Positions 42,418 to 52,940 of a stretch of 64,000 nt of DNA are shown in pieces. Made by a program: the position numbers and the translations under genes. Position 1 is the stretch's first letter. Every line of letters starts with the position of its first letter. The notes beneath the pieces are model-generated. The model did no database searches. It was given only the letters and a program-made list of their open reading frames with translations, and was not told the origin of the DNA. This stretch comes from Blastobasis lacticolella (taxonomy: Eukaryota; Arthropoda; Insecta; Lepidoptera; Blastobasidae), in NCBI GenBank assembly GCA_905147135.1, contig LR990044.1, forward strand, positions 19,289,622 through 19,353,621, given 5' to 3'.

Positions 42418-43620
42418 AATATTATTGCTTCAAACTTATCTGACACAAAAGTTACAGAAAACCTCAACCTTCGTAAACAGGTTATAGCGCTATTTCTTGA
42501 TCTGAGTAAAGCATTTGATTGTGTAGATCACAGTAAATTGATGTCAAAACTTGAGGACTGTGGGGTTAGAGGAATAGCTAAGAGCTGGTTCGCTAGCTAT
42601 CTCAGAGATAGAAAGCAATGCGTGGAAATTTCTAAACTTGATAAAATTAATAATTCATATGTTAAAGTAGCGCATAGATCAGGATTCAAGAATAAAGATT
42701 GCGGAGTACCTCAAGGAAGTTTACTGGGTCCAATTTTATTTATCATCTACATAAATAATCTTCCAAAAGTTATCAAACATCTAACCATCCTATTTGCGGA
42801 TGATATTACCATTGTTATAGAGGGCGATAACGTAGTGCAATTACAGAAAGAAATTGAGGACACATTACAAAGAGTGGTTGAATGGCTAACACATAATAAC
42901 CTAAAAGTTAACCTAGATAAGACTATGATCATGAGATTTCGTACATACAAAACGTCAATAGGGAATCTAAGAATAAATTACGAAGATCATGATATTCGAC
43001 AAGTCACATCGACAAATTTTTTAGGCATAACGATAGATGAACATTGCAACTGGAAAGATCATGTGAAACAAGTTTGCGATAGATTAAGCAGATTTGTCTT
43101 TGCGTTGCGTAGATTAAGAGAAACCGTTTCTCCGGAAGTGGCACTGGAAGCCTATCATGCTTACGTGGGGTCGGTTATACTGTATGGTTTGATGTTGTGG
43201 GGCAACAGTACAGACAGCGACTTGATTTTTAAACTTCAGAAAAAGTGCATCAGAGCATTATGTGCCGCGGGATGTGTGGATTCATGTCGACCATTATTTA
43301 AAAAATTGAAAATATTAACAGTACCTTGTTTATATATTAAGCAGATTGCAGTGTTCGTAAAACAGAATCCACATTTGTTTGAGTTAAGAGTTACGTTTCA
43401 GCGACTGAGACGGAGGCCTGAAAATATTTTGTTGGTTCCTCAAAACAGGCTGACCTTAGCTCACAAGAATAGCTATATAATGGCGACACGGATTTTTAAT
43501 AAGCTACCGGATAGGATACGGGCTCTAAATGGACCGATGTTCAAGCGAGAGTTACACTCTTGGCTGACTGACCGTTGTTTCTATAGTGTAAATGAGTTTT
43601 TGACGCGTGGCCCAGATTGA
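42418..43620 (+). CDS. LINE reverse transcriptase, partial (palm to C-terminus)
   Basis: It is open for 400 codons from the stop upstream of 42418 to TGA at 43618-43620, with no start needed because the 5' part is lost. Ordered motifs: LFLDLSKAFDCVDH (first catalytic Asp), GVPQGSLLGPILFIIYINNL, ILFADDITIVIEG (catalytic FADD), LKVNLDKTMIM, and TNFLGITIDEHCNW (primer-grip-side loop). A C-terminal region with CIRALCAAGCVDSCRPLFKK and RIFNKLPDRIRALNGPMF follows. Reverse transcribes its own RNA at the nicked target in the nucleus. All palm catalytic aspartates are present. Family: Jockey superfamily, CR1/Daphne-like, by motif memory. An ATG at 42541 gives 360 codons but is unlikely to be the natural start. 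Confidence 0.93.
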   Translation, partial: NIIASNLSDTKVTENLNLRKQVIALFLDLSKAFDCVDHSKLMSKLEDCGVRGIAKSWFASYLRDRKQCVEISKLDKINNSYVKVAHRSGFKNKDCGVPQGSLLGPILFIIYINNLPKVIKHLTILFADDITIVIEGDNVVQLQKEIEDTLQRVVEWLTHNNLKVNLDKTMIMRFRTYKTSIGNLRINYEDHDIRQVTSTNFLGITIDEHCNWKDHVKQVCDRLSRFVFALRRLRETVSPEVALEAYHAYVGSVILYGLMLWGNSTDSDLIFKLQKKCIRALCAAGCVDSCRPLFKKLKILTVPCLYIKQIAVFVKQNPHLFELRVTFQRLRRRPENILLVPQNRLTLAHKNSYIMATRIFNKLPDRIRALNGPMFKRELHSWLTDRCFYSVNEFLTRGPD

Positions 43621-43852
43621 CATTATATCTTGACATTTTATCTTTATTATTAATTGTATTAAATTATTGTAGCTAATTTATTAATTTCTTTTGTAGTGAC
43701 TGCTAATCTAGTAATTTAAGTACTGATATAATATTTGTATGCCGCTAATGGCCAATTTTGGCATGGACAAAATTGTATTACTTAAGAAGATTATGTAACC
43801 CACAATTTATTTTACAAATAAACATTTGATTTGATTTGATTTGATTTGAATG
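42418..43852 (+). mobile_element. 5'-truncated Jockey/CR1-type LINE
   Basis: An uninterrupted polymerase frame is followed by about 230 bases of 3' UTR and a terminal (ATTTG)n repeat of about five units (43827-43852). The frame starts in the fingers/palm region, so the first ORF, endonuclease and N-terminal polymerase are missing. The intact frame suggests a relatively recent insertion. Confidence 0.9.
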
Positions 43853-45071
43853 ACAGCGTCGCTATTGTTGAATTTAGTATTGCCGCCAAATGATATTTCA
43901 ATTGGCTATACTTAGTTCTAGTGCTGGTCACTCTGACGAGTTTGTTGCATTTTATCAATTTATGTAAAAAATCTTAGTAAATTTCTACCTTTACTTCACA
44001 CTACTTCATCAGTTACGTCAACGGTCCAAACGGAAGTTCCTGTAACCTAAGCGTTACTGAAATATATTTTTAATTTCAAAATATTGAGGCTTAAATTATC
44101 AGTATCAGACTTTCAGAACCGAACAGATAGGCATCAGTATCTCCTAGTCCATCTATACGAGTGATCGCCTCAGCCAAAACCATATTCACTTACACCGTAA
44201 CCTCATTTTGAAATTTAGCATTACCAAGCCACAGCTCAAATCGATGACAGTACATTTGACCCCACGCCAGAAACAATGGTCTGTACGTGGCCGAATTACA
44301 AATCAGATGTGGGTAGTTGTGTGGGCTGGAGGTTGATTTTTGAATTTTGAACGCCCTGATGCCTATAATTAACACGTGCTAATGATATTATAATGCAGTC
44401 AGAGCGTTTATTTACAAGTAAAACCCTTTAAATACAGTCAGGAAGATGGTGAATTGAGGCAAGAGTAAAGTTCACAGTGGGCCTGGCAGAAACCTTGAAG
44501 AAGAAAAAAAAGCTGCTTCAACTATATAATTTGATTTAGACAAATTTAATAAAGCAATTTTATGGGCAACAGGCTGTCCTCAATTGTAGAAATTAACCCG
44601 TTTTTAACCAGAAATATCCAGTTGTCCTGTCCACCGCAGACCAGACAATCAACGGGTAATTTCTTAGCAAACAATGACCAAATATATCTTTATTGAAAAT
44701 TCTACATTGTACTTAAAATGTCTGTATTATTGTTTGCAGTGAAATAATAAAATGAAGTAACAATAATGACTGTGAGGAGCCAGCGTGTCGTACAATGACA
44801 GCAGACACCACTTTCGTGGTTCGGCCAAATGTCGTCTTATTACTGTGCGGTCAACACGGGAAAGGAGTGAAGTCGATGTATACCTGCAATTTCTGCAAGA
44901 TCTTGTTGATATGGAGCTGTGAATTACACTTTTTGGTGTTTTTGGTTAATACTATTTCTGAACTGACCGGAAAATGAGCTGCAGCGATTTCAGTTGTTTA
45001 AACATTGTCGCCATGGAGAAATGACTTCAGACTAGTCAGAAAATTAAGCAAAAGCTTTTTGCAGATTGACG
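43853..45071. other. Unassigned stretch
   Basis: The minus frame 44190-44375 is GC-balanced without motif. The rest is AT-rich. No gene recognised. Confidence 0.3.
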
Positions 45072-45162
45072 CCAAGACTTCATCATCATCATCATCATCA
45101 TCATTTTGGCGTAAATTTCCGGATGGCCGGGGGCCCAGGGTCCGCCTACCTGCACCAAGACT
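45072..45162 (-). mobile_element. SINE family M, 75-bp tail insertion with 8-bp TSD
   Basis: CCAAGACT at 45072-45079 and 45155-45162 flanks a (TCA)n tract followed by TTTTGGCGTAAATTTCCGGA and GGGGGCCCAGGGTCCGCC. On the minus strand this is a severely 5'-truncated M element with a (TGA)n tail. Confidence 0.75.
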
Positions 45163-45256
45163 CACTAAGAAGAAGTAGTGGGATAAGGAGAGGAGAATAA
45201 TGATGATACTATAATTCATGTAATGGAAACAATTAGGCTCCTCTTGTGTCTGATCA

Positions 45257-45473
45257 ACGACATAAATAATAAATAAATATTCGTGGACAAATTCACACAT
45301 CGCCATCTAGCCCCACACTAAGCAAAGCTTGTGCTATGGGTGCTAGCTAACTGATATACTACGTAAATATTTTTAAATACATACTTATTATACATAGAAC
45401 ACCAAGACCCGGCCGGGAATCGAACCCGGGAGCTCTTGCGTGGCAGACTAGTCAGACCATTGTTGACGACATA
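45257..45473 (-). mobile_element. SINE family H with tRNA-like head and 8-bp TSD
   Basis: ACGACATA at 45257-45264 and 45466-45473 flanks the element. Minus strand: head with a perfect B box GGTTCGATTCC (45416-45426) in CCCGGGTTCGATTCCCGG, body with AAGTATGTATTTAAAAATAT, then CATAGCACAAGCTTTGCTTA and GTGTGGGGCTAGATGGCGAT, and an AATTTG/TTATTTATTATTTAT tail. The last block is a well-known lepidopteran SINE 3' region. A degraded copy is at 38600-38755. Confidence 0.88.
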
Positions 45474-45899
45474 GGTATACTTATTTGACATAGGTACATA
45501 CCTTAACACCAACTCCTTCCTCATACACATTGAAAAAACTTTCTCAAAAAGTAAAAAATGTAACAGCAGACTCTACAATTTCTCTGTCCAGTGTCGCAAA
45601 TTTGCACCACCTGACCGCTCGGGTGTGTTTTGCGTTGTCAATAGAGTGATTACCACACGCGTCGCCGACCGGCCGGCGTGGCACTCATTGTAGGTTTCTC
45701 AAAAAAAGGACATCAAAATAAAAAAATACTCAGACTGATTTGTAAGTTATAATTTTGGTTGCAAGCGTTATTTGTAAAGCCTTAAGCATCTGGCTCAGTC
45801 CAACTTCTGATGTAGGAGTCATTTTAACATTGGTTTGGTCATGATGTTTTCCCTCACCGTCAGAGCATCGGTTAGGTTAGGTTAGTTAGTAGTTAGTTA

Positions 45900-46075
45900 G
45901 TATCTCCACTGTACAAGATACCGCTGCCCAACAATACCGATTGCAAAGCAATGTAAAAGGTGGGTAACCCATTGGCGATACCCCTGATATTGCTAATATC
46001 TGCAGCAGTGACCACTTTTCATCAGGTGACCCGCTTGCCTGTTTGTCAACCATATGACAAAAAAAAATACTTTCA
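45900..46075 (+). pseudogene. LINE tail, family J3
   Basis: GGTAACCCATTGGCGATACC, TATTGCTAATATCTGCAGCA, GTGACCACTTTTCATCAGGT and GACCCGCTTGCCTGTTTGTC match the 3' block of 34020-34285. Just upstream, 45843-45875 (GATGTTTTCCCTCACCGTCA) is a SINE fragment. Confidence 0.7.
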
Positions 46076-46309
46076 TTAAGCATAGGTTTTCGAAATAATA
46101 ATTGTGTCTATGTTGAGTGGTCTTTGCTCCTACCATGGAGTTCGAAACCAGCGTGCTCCATGGCTCCTACGCACCACAGTGGGCAGATGGTCGGTTTAGC
46201 AACTATTTTTAATAGTGATGTACTTGGTTGTAAACGGTTTAAGGTCTATGTTATATTTTAACCATATTTAAAAGCTGTAGGGAATAATTTATTATATTTA
46301 TATACTCAT

Positions 46310-46520
46310 ACGTATGCCATGCCGATGGGGCAGGAAAGTTCTCGAGTGGCGGCCACGTAGCGGAAGACACTGCTCGGGTAGGCCTACTTGGTGAACCTGA
46401 CGAAGATCGCTGGTATCAACTGGATGCGGAAGGCACAAAACCGGCCTTTGTGGAGATTTCTGGGCGAGGCCCATGCCCAGCAATGGGCGTCTTTCGGCTG
46501 ATATGATGATTATGATGACT
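46310..46520 (+). pseudogene. RTE-clade LINE polymerase C-terminus, copy 2
   Basis: GGGGCAGGAAAGTTCTCGAG, GGCGGCCACGTAGCGGAAGA, AACTGGATGCGGAAGGCACA and CCGGCCTTTGTGGAGATTTC parallel 41490-41640. A short deletion removes part of the RPPTRWTDD block. It ends GCTGATATGATGATTATGAT, the GAT-type tail. 5'-truncated and frameshifted. Confidence 0.75.
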
Positions 46521-46590
46521 TTCGTCATTCAATTGTTTTGTTTTTGATTTTTAAAGAATATTCTCAATTCAGCCTTGTGGTGTCCACACA

Positions 46591-46840
46591 TCACACCCCA
46601 TAATAGTCCACTGCAGGACTTTGGGCCTCTCCCACAAAAGGGGAGGCTTTTGCCATAATCTCCACGCTTGGCAGGCGGGTTGGAGATCGCAGTGTTGCAA
46701 ACATAATTATGGAAAACGCTGCTGCCCATTTTCCTGTTTACGGAGACTCTAGATCTTTTGTCTCTAAACATTAGTCGCCTTGTACGACACCCACGAGTGT
46801 AAGGGGTTGGTGCTATTCTACTCTACCGGACACCACACGG
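46591..46840 (-). mobile_element. SINE-like repeat P, copy C
   Basis: CCATAATAGTCCACTGCAGG, TTGGGCCTCTCCCACAAAAG and GGCAGGCGGGTTGGAGATCG align with copies A and B. Here TGCCCATTTTCCTGTTTACG and CTCTAGATCTTTTGTCTC replace part of A, so it is a distinct subfamily. It ends GGTGCTATTCTACTCTACCGG and ACACCACACGGC. It forms an inverted pair with copy D. Confidence 0.8.
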
Positions 46841-47030
46841 CAAATTGTGGCACACGGCTAATGTTTTCGAGACAAAAGTCATCTAGAGTCTCCGTAGGCT
46901 GGAAAATGGGCAGCAGTGTTTTCCATTGTTATATTTACAACACTGCAATCTCCAAGCGTGGAGATTATGGCAATGGCCGGAGAGGCTCTGAGTCCTGCGG
47001 TGGACTGTTACGGGCTGTGATGATGAATCT
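46841..47030 (+). mobile_element. SINE-like repeat P, copy D, inverted relative to C
   Basis: TTTTCGAGACAAAAGTCATC, TAGAGTCTCCGTAGGCTGGA, AAATGGGCAGCAGTGTTTTC and GATTATGGCAATGGCCGGAG end in GGGCTGTGATGATGA. It is the reverse complement of copy C with moderate divergence and small deletions. Confidence 0.8.
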
Positions 47031-47070
47031 CAATTGGCTCTTTATAGGAATGTCTTATTTGCGAATACAG

Positions 47071-47189
47071 GTATCGGCCGTTAATAATGCACATCGTTTG
47101 TTTGGCTTCGTAGAGCGTCGTCTCTGTCGCACGCGTGTGAGTAAATACGAAGCCGAAACTAGCCGATGTGCATTATTTATCACCGATAT
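47071..47189. mobile_element. MITE 'Z' with about 30-bp or longer terminal inverted repeats
   Basis: AATAATGCACATCG ... TTTGGCTTCGTA (47083-47112) pairs with TACGAAGCC ... CGATGTGCATTATT (47146-47177), and the pairing extends weakly outward through TATCGG on both sides. The centre is GTCGTCTCTGTCGCACGCG-like. Related foldbacks are at 61595-61680, 38840-38905 and inside the 37.4 kb array. Confidence 0.8.
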
Positions 47190-47720
47190 TTGAACATAAT
47201 AAAATGCGATTTATGTTATGTTTGTTTCTTAATTTTATCGCGCCATATTTTTTATTGATAACTTTTTTGGTCCAATACCAACATCACTGTCTCGCACATC
47301 ACTATCTCGTTCATCATAAGCTCCCATTAATTACCCATCACTTACTGCTCATTATAAATAGACAAAACCAATTACGCATTTCACAACATCTCTTAACCCA
47401 TTGTAATGGTTATTCTATGATTAATCTCGGGTTTTGTTGTGCTTGACTCCATCATTTAGCCGCTAAATAAGATTTATTGCGACATTTTTTACGTTATTTT
47501 TGTACTTACTTTCGATGTTACGTAAGGAGCAACGTGTAGGTTGAATATTGATATGGAAGCTGGAAATTGCACTAATAAGGTTCAATAATTTTGTGAATTG
47601 ATCAATTGTAAATGTATTGAAGGTATTAATTATTATTATCCCTAGAAGTAGAAAAACTATTTATAAGAGCTTCATTTTTTATTTCAATAATACAATAATA
47701 TTTATTTTATATAATCATAT
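47190..47720. other. Unassigned stretch
   Basis: AT-rich; no gene visible. Confidence 0.35.
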
Positions 47721-47815
47721 AATAATAATCATGTTGTGCTCTCGCGCGCGAGGGCCCGGGGTCCGCCTTGACCATTCTCCAGAATTTGGCAGATTCGGTA
47801 ATTACAGTGGAACCA
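47721..47815 (-). mobile_element. SINE family M, truncated copy
   Basis: ATAATAATCATGTTGTGCTC, TCGCGCGCGAGGGCCCGGGG and CCAGAATTTGGCAGATTCGG then TAATTACAGTGGA match 62200-62290. Only the 3' portion is present. Confidence 0.75.
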
Positions 47816-49540
47816 TTTTTTATTTTAATAACAACTTCTATTTTCAAAATAATCGAGCAACGAATCCCGTGTCAAAATCTCAATGTTAATATCAAATCCA
47901 ATTTTAAAACCTTCAATTCATTCACCGACATTACATACGCAATCGACAAAAAAATAAAGCGATGACCTATTGAAAACCCCAAACCAGAGTGACAAATGAG
48001 AAAGGGTGTGGTCACAGAAGTGTACAGTCATCAGCATAAGGCCGCTGTGATGTTTGACAGATCGACAATGTTCTTATTAGCATACTGGCCAGCAGAAAGC
48101 ACGCGCCTCCGTTCGAAATTTAAATTTTTGAACAGTCACAACACAACGGCTTTCACTGACTTGGACGCTTGGTATTTGATGGTCTACGTACTTACCCTCG
48201 TATTATTTGACAATTATATACGGTGTATAAAGTAAGAAACAAGTTTATTTTATCAGAAAACGAAAGATCCATAAAAATTGCACGAAAAACATACAATGGC
48301 TTTTTACAAACTTAATTCAACAGTTAATGGCGGCGATGACAACAATAACATTATGACATAATATTATTAACAAAAAATCAATAAAAAATATACAATCGCT
48401 TTATACAAATGCAATCCATTAATTTTACTTTTTACGCAACAAAACAATCAGTAAAGATAAGCGTGTAATAAAATAATAAACAGAAGTTACTCTTATAATA
48501 AATGACTCCATCCAATCTGACCATAACGCTATTACAAACCGTCAAATTTGTTCCAGATAGTAAAACAAAGTCCACCCACTCGTAACCGTTTAAAAACTAA
48601 TAAAAAAACAGTCCAAATATGCATGAATGGACGTACGGAGCTTTGAGAATGGAAGTCGGTGGCCAAACTAAGAAGATCTTCCAAGTACGTGAGCACGAAA
48701 CAAAAAATTCCAAGGCGCGTAGAACAAAGGCTCACTTTGAAGGTCCATACGTTTTGGTCGACTGACGAGTACTAAGATATTAAACCAGTTTTTGAAGACC
48801 CTTATCTTTCGTGTCGTATGCCAGCAGAATATTGTGAGTTGTTTGATGGCTAGCTCAGTAAAGGAGGAGTAGAAGGTCTGAGTACGCTGGTTAAAGTTGT
48901 AGGTACTAAGATAGGTGTGATTAGAGCGAGATGCGCGTGGGCAGGCGCGCTGTCATCGCGCGAGGGGTCATTGTGAACGAACATGAAGACCGTTGTATTT
49001 GATAGAATCGCCGTGGCATATGGTTTACGATTTATTAGTTTGTTTTCGGTCCGAGATTGAAATATGAATAGGCAAGTCATTCAGAATACATGTTATGGAG
49101 GATGTATTCTGGCACATACACACACAGTCGTTTGAAATACGTTGATTAACTCTGATGTTATGTAGAATTAAATATTAGAAGAAGTAAAAAATTGTGAGTT
49201 AGTAATATAATTTATTCTATAGTTCATAGTAGACATGGACATGATTTATTCTGACACCACACAATTCATACAAGTTTTACATAACATTGGTACTTAGTAC
49301 GATTTTGAAAAAATAATAATACCTCTTCTTATTTAGGTTCTTGTCTCCATCTCCATGCTATCCCCCATCACTACAGAGAGAAGTTTACCAAGGGTTTTTG
49401 CGCGTACACGCCTAAGAAATTTTAGCAGCATAAACTGAAATTTCTAAGCCCCACCACAATCCTAACCGCCTGGCTTGAACAACAAAAGGTCCTCTCCACG
49501 AAGTTGCCCAATAATCCGACCCGTAGTAACATTTCCAATG
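47816..49540. other. Unassigned; one protein-like minus frame
   Basis: The minus frame 48850-49080 (VHNDPSRDDSAPAHAHLALI) covers a locally CpG-rich patch (48,930-48,965) and is probably compositional. 48,240-48,520 is extremely AT-rich. No gene recognised. Confidence 0.3.
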
Positions 49541-49640
49541 TGCCATCACTTGCGCAAGAGTCTGGCTGTATTTGCATTGAATGCGCGCGCCGGACACGCG
49601 CGCTTCGACGCCTGCGCATCGATGCCTGTCATTAGCGGAC
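49541..49640. promoter_or_regulatory. CpG-rich patch with NRF-1-like words
   Basis: GAATGCGCGCGCCGGACACG and CGACGCCTGCGCATCGATGC stand out from AT-rich flanks. GCCTGCGCATC resembles half of the NRF-1 consensus. No adjacent exon candidate. Confidence 0.3.
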
Positions 49641-50754
49641 AAGCCGTAGACACTCCCTGCGAGCAACCCTAATTATTGTGTTTTGGTCTTGCTTTAGGGT
49701 TGGCCTCGGTACGGGTTTGGTTTTTGCATTATAAAAGTGCTGTGGTCTGTATCTTGAATGTACTGTTTTTGCTTTGTTCTTTGACTTTGTGACTTTTTGC
49801 AAGTGGTTGACACGGCATAAATTCTTTTCGTTGTTGGTGTCGAATAAATTGCATTTTTTTTAATTGAAAACGAGCGTATGTGTAAATGAATAACTAAGTC
49901 ATTGATGGCTAATATGCCAATGATATGTTTTCATATTTATCAATCGGCTATCATCTCAGTATTTATAATCGGTATATTAACAAATCGGTTTTTAAGTCCT
50001 CTCCTAACATACTCATCTATACCAGCTTATTGAATATATGGACTAGATTACCCTGTAGTATTTTGAATTGTTTTCTATTACATTTCTGTTCCTAAATCAG
50101 ATAGAAACCCGAAATAACTCTACCTATTATCAATTTCATGATACCCATTAGTACAAAAGTGAGGCATTAAAATTAATGTCATCTTTGTCGTTATGGTTTC
50201 CTTGGCTTCCAGTGGCCCATCTCTCAGTAAAGCTGGGACACGTGTTTCAAGAAACATATTGCACTTTCATCCTTGTATATTTTGTTTTGGCGCATGGTTT
50301 GGTTTTGCATTTAACTTTTGCATTCGTAATTCTGCCGTGACTGAAAAATGTATTAGACTTGTCTTCAAATAAAATATGTGTTTTCATTATAACGATACTA
50401 CACTAGACTTCACTTCAATGTTTTAGTTGAGATTCATACTTATAATTGGCACTATAAAATGACATTTGTTACGTACCTTTTTAATGATAATTCGTTTAAT
50501 CTATGGCGATATAATTGGGTAGGGGGAATTTCAAGCTGAGTATCTCAGACTGAAGATCTGCGTAAAATCCGAGTAGACTTGCATGTTGCTATTATTTTGC
50601 TCAATGTTAGTATAGGATAACATACTCCCGCCCCAGGTACAAATCACACGATACGAAATCCGATCGAAAAACCATCCGGTCATCAGAAAGAGCCCGTATC
50701 ACGGAGCTTTTTGTGCTTCGCCGCTTTGTCCATTTTTTCACCATCTACCCTCAT
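49641..50754. other. Unassigned stretch
   Basis: AT-rich; no gene or repeat copy recognised. Confidence 0.35.
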
Positions 50755-50979
50755 TTATACTTTTTTCTGTTTTTTGCAAAGAAAAAACGATTCTATAAGA
50801 TCTCTAAGGAAACGATGCGAATAATAGTTCGCTTCATGTTTCTTAGACTTTTTGTCGAGATCTATTTCTAAACACCCACAGGCATTGTGAGGTCTTATCG
50901 ATTTAATCTCCTTTTTATAGACTTCGCGATGGACCGGAGGCATTGTCCAGTATTTTTGAAAAATGCTCCCTGTACCTAC
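50755..50979 (-). CDS. Candidate 3'-terminal coding exon, unknown protein
   Basis: Minus strand: a long pyrimidine tract (CTCTTTCCTATTTTTTCCAT) leads to the acceptor TAACGAG, then 74 open codons from GTA (50979) to TAA (50755-50757). The peptide includes GSIFQKYWTMPPVHREVYKK, RPHNACGCLEIDLDKKSKKH and YSHRFLRDLIESFFLCKK. It is basic at the C-terminus, with a Cys-x-Cys. Phase 0 at entry. No family recognised. No poly(A) signal was identified immediately downstream, and the frame could instead extend from the ATG at 51030. Confidence 0.33.
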   Translation of the reverse strand, partial: VGTGSIFQKYWTMPPVHREVYKKEIKSIRPHNACGCLEIDLDKKSKKHEANYYSHRFLRDLIESFFLCKKQKKV

Positions 50980-52224
50980 CTCGTTAATGGAAAAAATAGG
51001 AAAGAGTTGATGGATGACAAAAAGTTGCATTGTATTCAAAGTAAATTAAATTGAGATCGAGAATGGTCCGGTGGAATTCTGTTTGTTGTCGTAACAAAGT
51101 TCCCGTCGCTCACAGATTCGGATTAGATGATAGTAAACATGTGAATGCTACTATAAGCATCTGTATTGTACTTAGAGAAAACATTTATTCTGTGAATTCT
51201 ACCAAGAACTTGAGTGAAATTGATTTTGTTGCGGGTCCCAGCATAGTATTAACTTGTCTTGGTTCTGAGTGACGATACTCAGTGTGATTTTGATTCACAG
51301 GTTTTGATGGACCCTCAGTAGGAATGCAGTGGCGCGCATTTGTCTGTTGTTTATTCTTGTTCTTAGCATGTTAATGGTTTAAGATCATATTTTCGCCGTC
51401 CAAAATTGTGCAACCCAACGGTTTCAAAGTTAAGAAGTTTAAAAGTATTTTTTTTTAGTTTTTACTGTTTCAGTACAAACCATCTTGAAAAAATAAAATA
51501 AATCGCTCGAACTAGGAATGCTGATGTAGGTAACTTGGGAAAGCCTGAGTGCAAGTGGTGCGTGGTGCATACTTTCCCAAAATCACCAAATGAGTTGACA
51601 AGTACTATGGGTAGGTATCACAAAACGCTGTGCCAGATTCAACCAACACGTAATCCTGCCAACGCTGTGGTGTCTCAGTCTCATCTTTATCGCGTGGCGA
51701 GATCGTCACGCGCGCCAGACGCGGGCGCACACTTGACAAAACTGAAATATGGTTTTTGGATCCAGCGGGTTCTTGAAAGCCACAAAAAAAAGGTTTACCG
51801 TTACGTGGACACCGAACGTGTTTTGCGTAAATCATCTCGAGTGGGGCGTGCGTAAATTGGCTCTTTTGGTGGCGTTGCGTAATTATTTGGTTTGGTTTTG
51901 CTATTGATTTTACCATGTCTTGCGCAAATAAAGAATTTGTATTTGTAAGCTTCCGCAAATACCTCCTTGTATACGGTTTCCTCGCTATTTTTATTTTAAA
52001 TAATTTTTTATTCAATCGTATTTTATGAACTAAGATACAGTATTGTAACTTTCGACTTATCTACTACTCTGGTAACTATTTAAATACTAAAAAGTCACCT
52101 GAGAGCACCACTGATATATTGACTCCAAGATGCTTACGCCACTATGATCTATGCTAGCGCCACAGTGTTTCCTTTGGACTCTTTGATCTTTCTTGGTTAC
52201 TCTTTCTTGATCTTTCTAGAGGTA
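50980..52224. other. Unassigned stretch
   Basis: Frames 51051-51272 (+), 51535-51855 (+) and 51605-52015 (-) overlap a locally GC-rich segment and show no motif. TTACGTGGACACCGAACGTG at about 51798 resembles TTACGTGGACTTCGGACACG at about 28523, a possible tiny shared repeat. Confidence 0.3.
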
Positions 52225-52345
52225 TATTAGAGGTCTCTTCACAGGCGGGCATCGCATTTGGCGTTGCTGATGTTCATTGGCGGCGGTGACCACTTCCATC
52301 AGGTAGCCCGCTTGCCTGTTTGTCTGCCATATCATGTGCTTACCT
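52225..52345 (+). pseudogene. LINE tail, family J3
   Basis: GGTATATTAGAGGTCTCTTC, TTGCTGATGTTCATTGGCGG, CGGTGACCACTTCCATCAGG and AGCCCGCTTGCCTGTTTGTC match 34156-34262 closely, including the YIRGLF codons. Confidence 0.75.
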
Positions 52346-52894
52346 ATTTACTTTACTATTTATTTCGGTCCTAACCATCGTGCATCGGTGGTATATTTGT
52401 CATATCACTATGATCCATGCCATAAACTCTGTTAACTCATAGCCGATTCTCATTCCCGAAACTTGGCAATAAAACGGCTACTGCGAACCTGCCGGAGTGG
52501 GTAGGTAAACATTTTTTACGCCATGTCTTCGAGTCATTAGTCTGCACAACATGTGTCTGAGATAGCATCGGGGTCGGTGGCCATTAAAAACAATGTTTAT
52601 ACGGCATCTGACCGTCAACTGGCAAAAAAGAGGACAAATTTTCAGATGACCGCATCATAAATTGGAATCTATGGCTTTGGAACAAACATATTTTGGCTCC
52701 TGCAGACAATGTTTGTAATTAAAATGATAAGATCAATATTATGGTTCGTGAAATTCGCTTTGATAGTTTGACTATGTGGGATGGAGAATGAATAATTTAT
52801 AAATATCTATTTTTTTTTGTATGTCTATATTATTTGGCCACCGATGCTCTCCTTAGTTACTTAGTTATTAATACTCTATTAATAATAAAAAAGT

Positions 52895-52940
52895 AAGTCC
52901 CTGCCCGCCCCTACGGGAAAAGGCGCGACGATATTAATGT
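52895..52940 (+). repeat. Dispersed repeat fragment, copy 2
   Basis: See 341-430. CTGCCCGCCCCTACGGGAAA then AGGCGCGACGATATTAATG. Confidence 0.45.

Noticed and set aside
42201..42443. Frame just upstream of the reverse transcriptase as its first ORF
   Set aside because: AT-rich, hydrophobic and lacking any LINE ORF1 feature; the polymerase frame is 5'-truncated right after it.
51535..52015. 106-codon plus and 136-codon minus frames
   Set aside because: They overlap in antisense, have no recognisable domain, and lack splice or poly(A) support.
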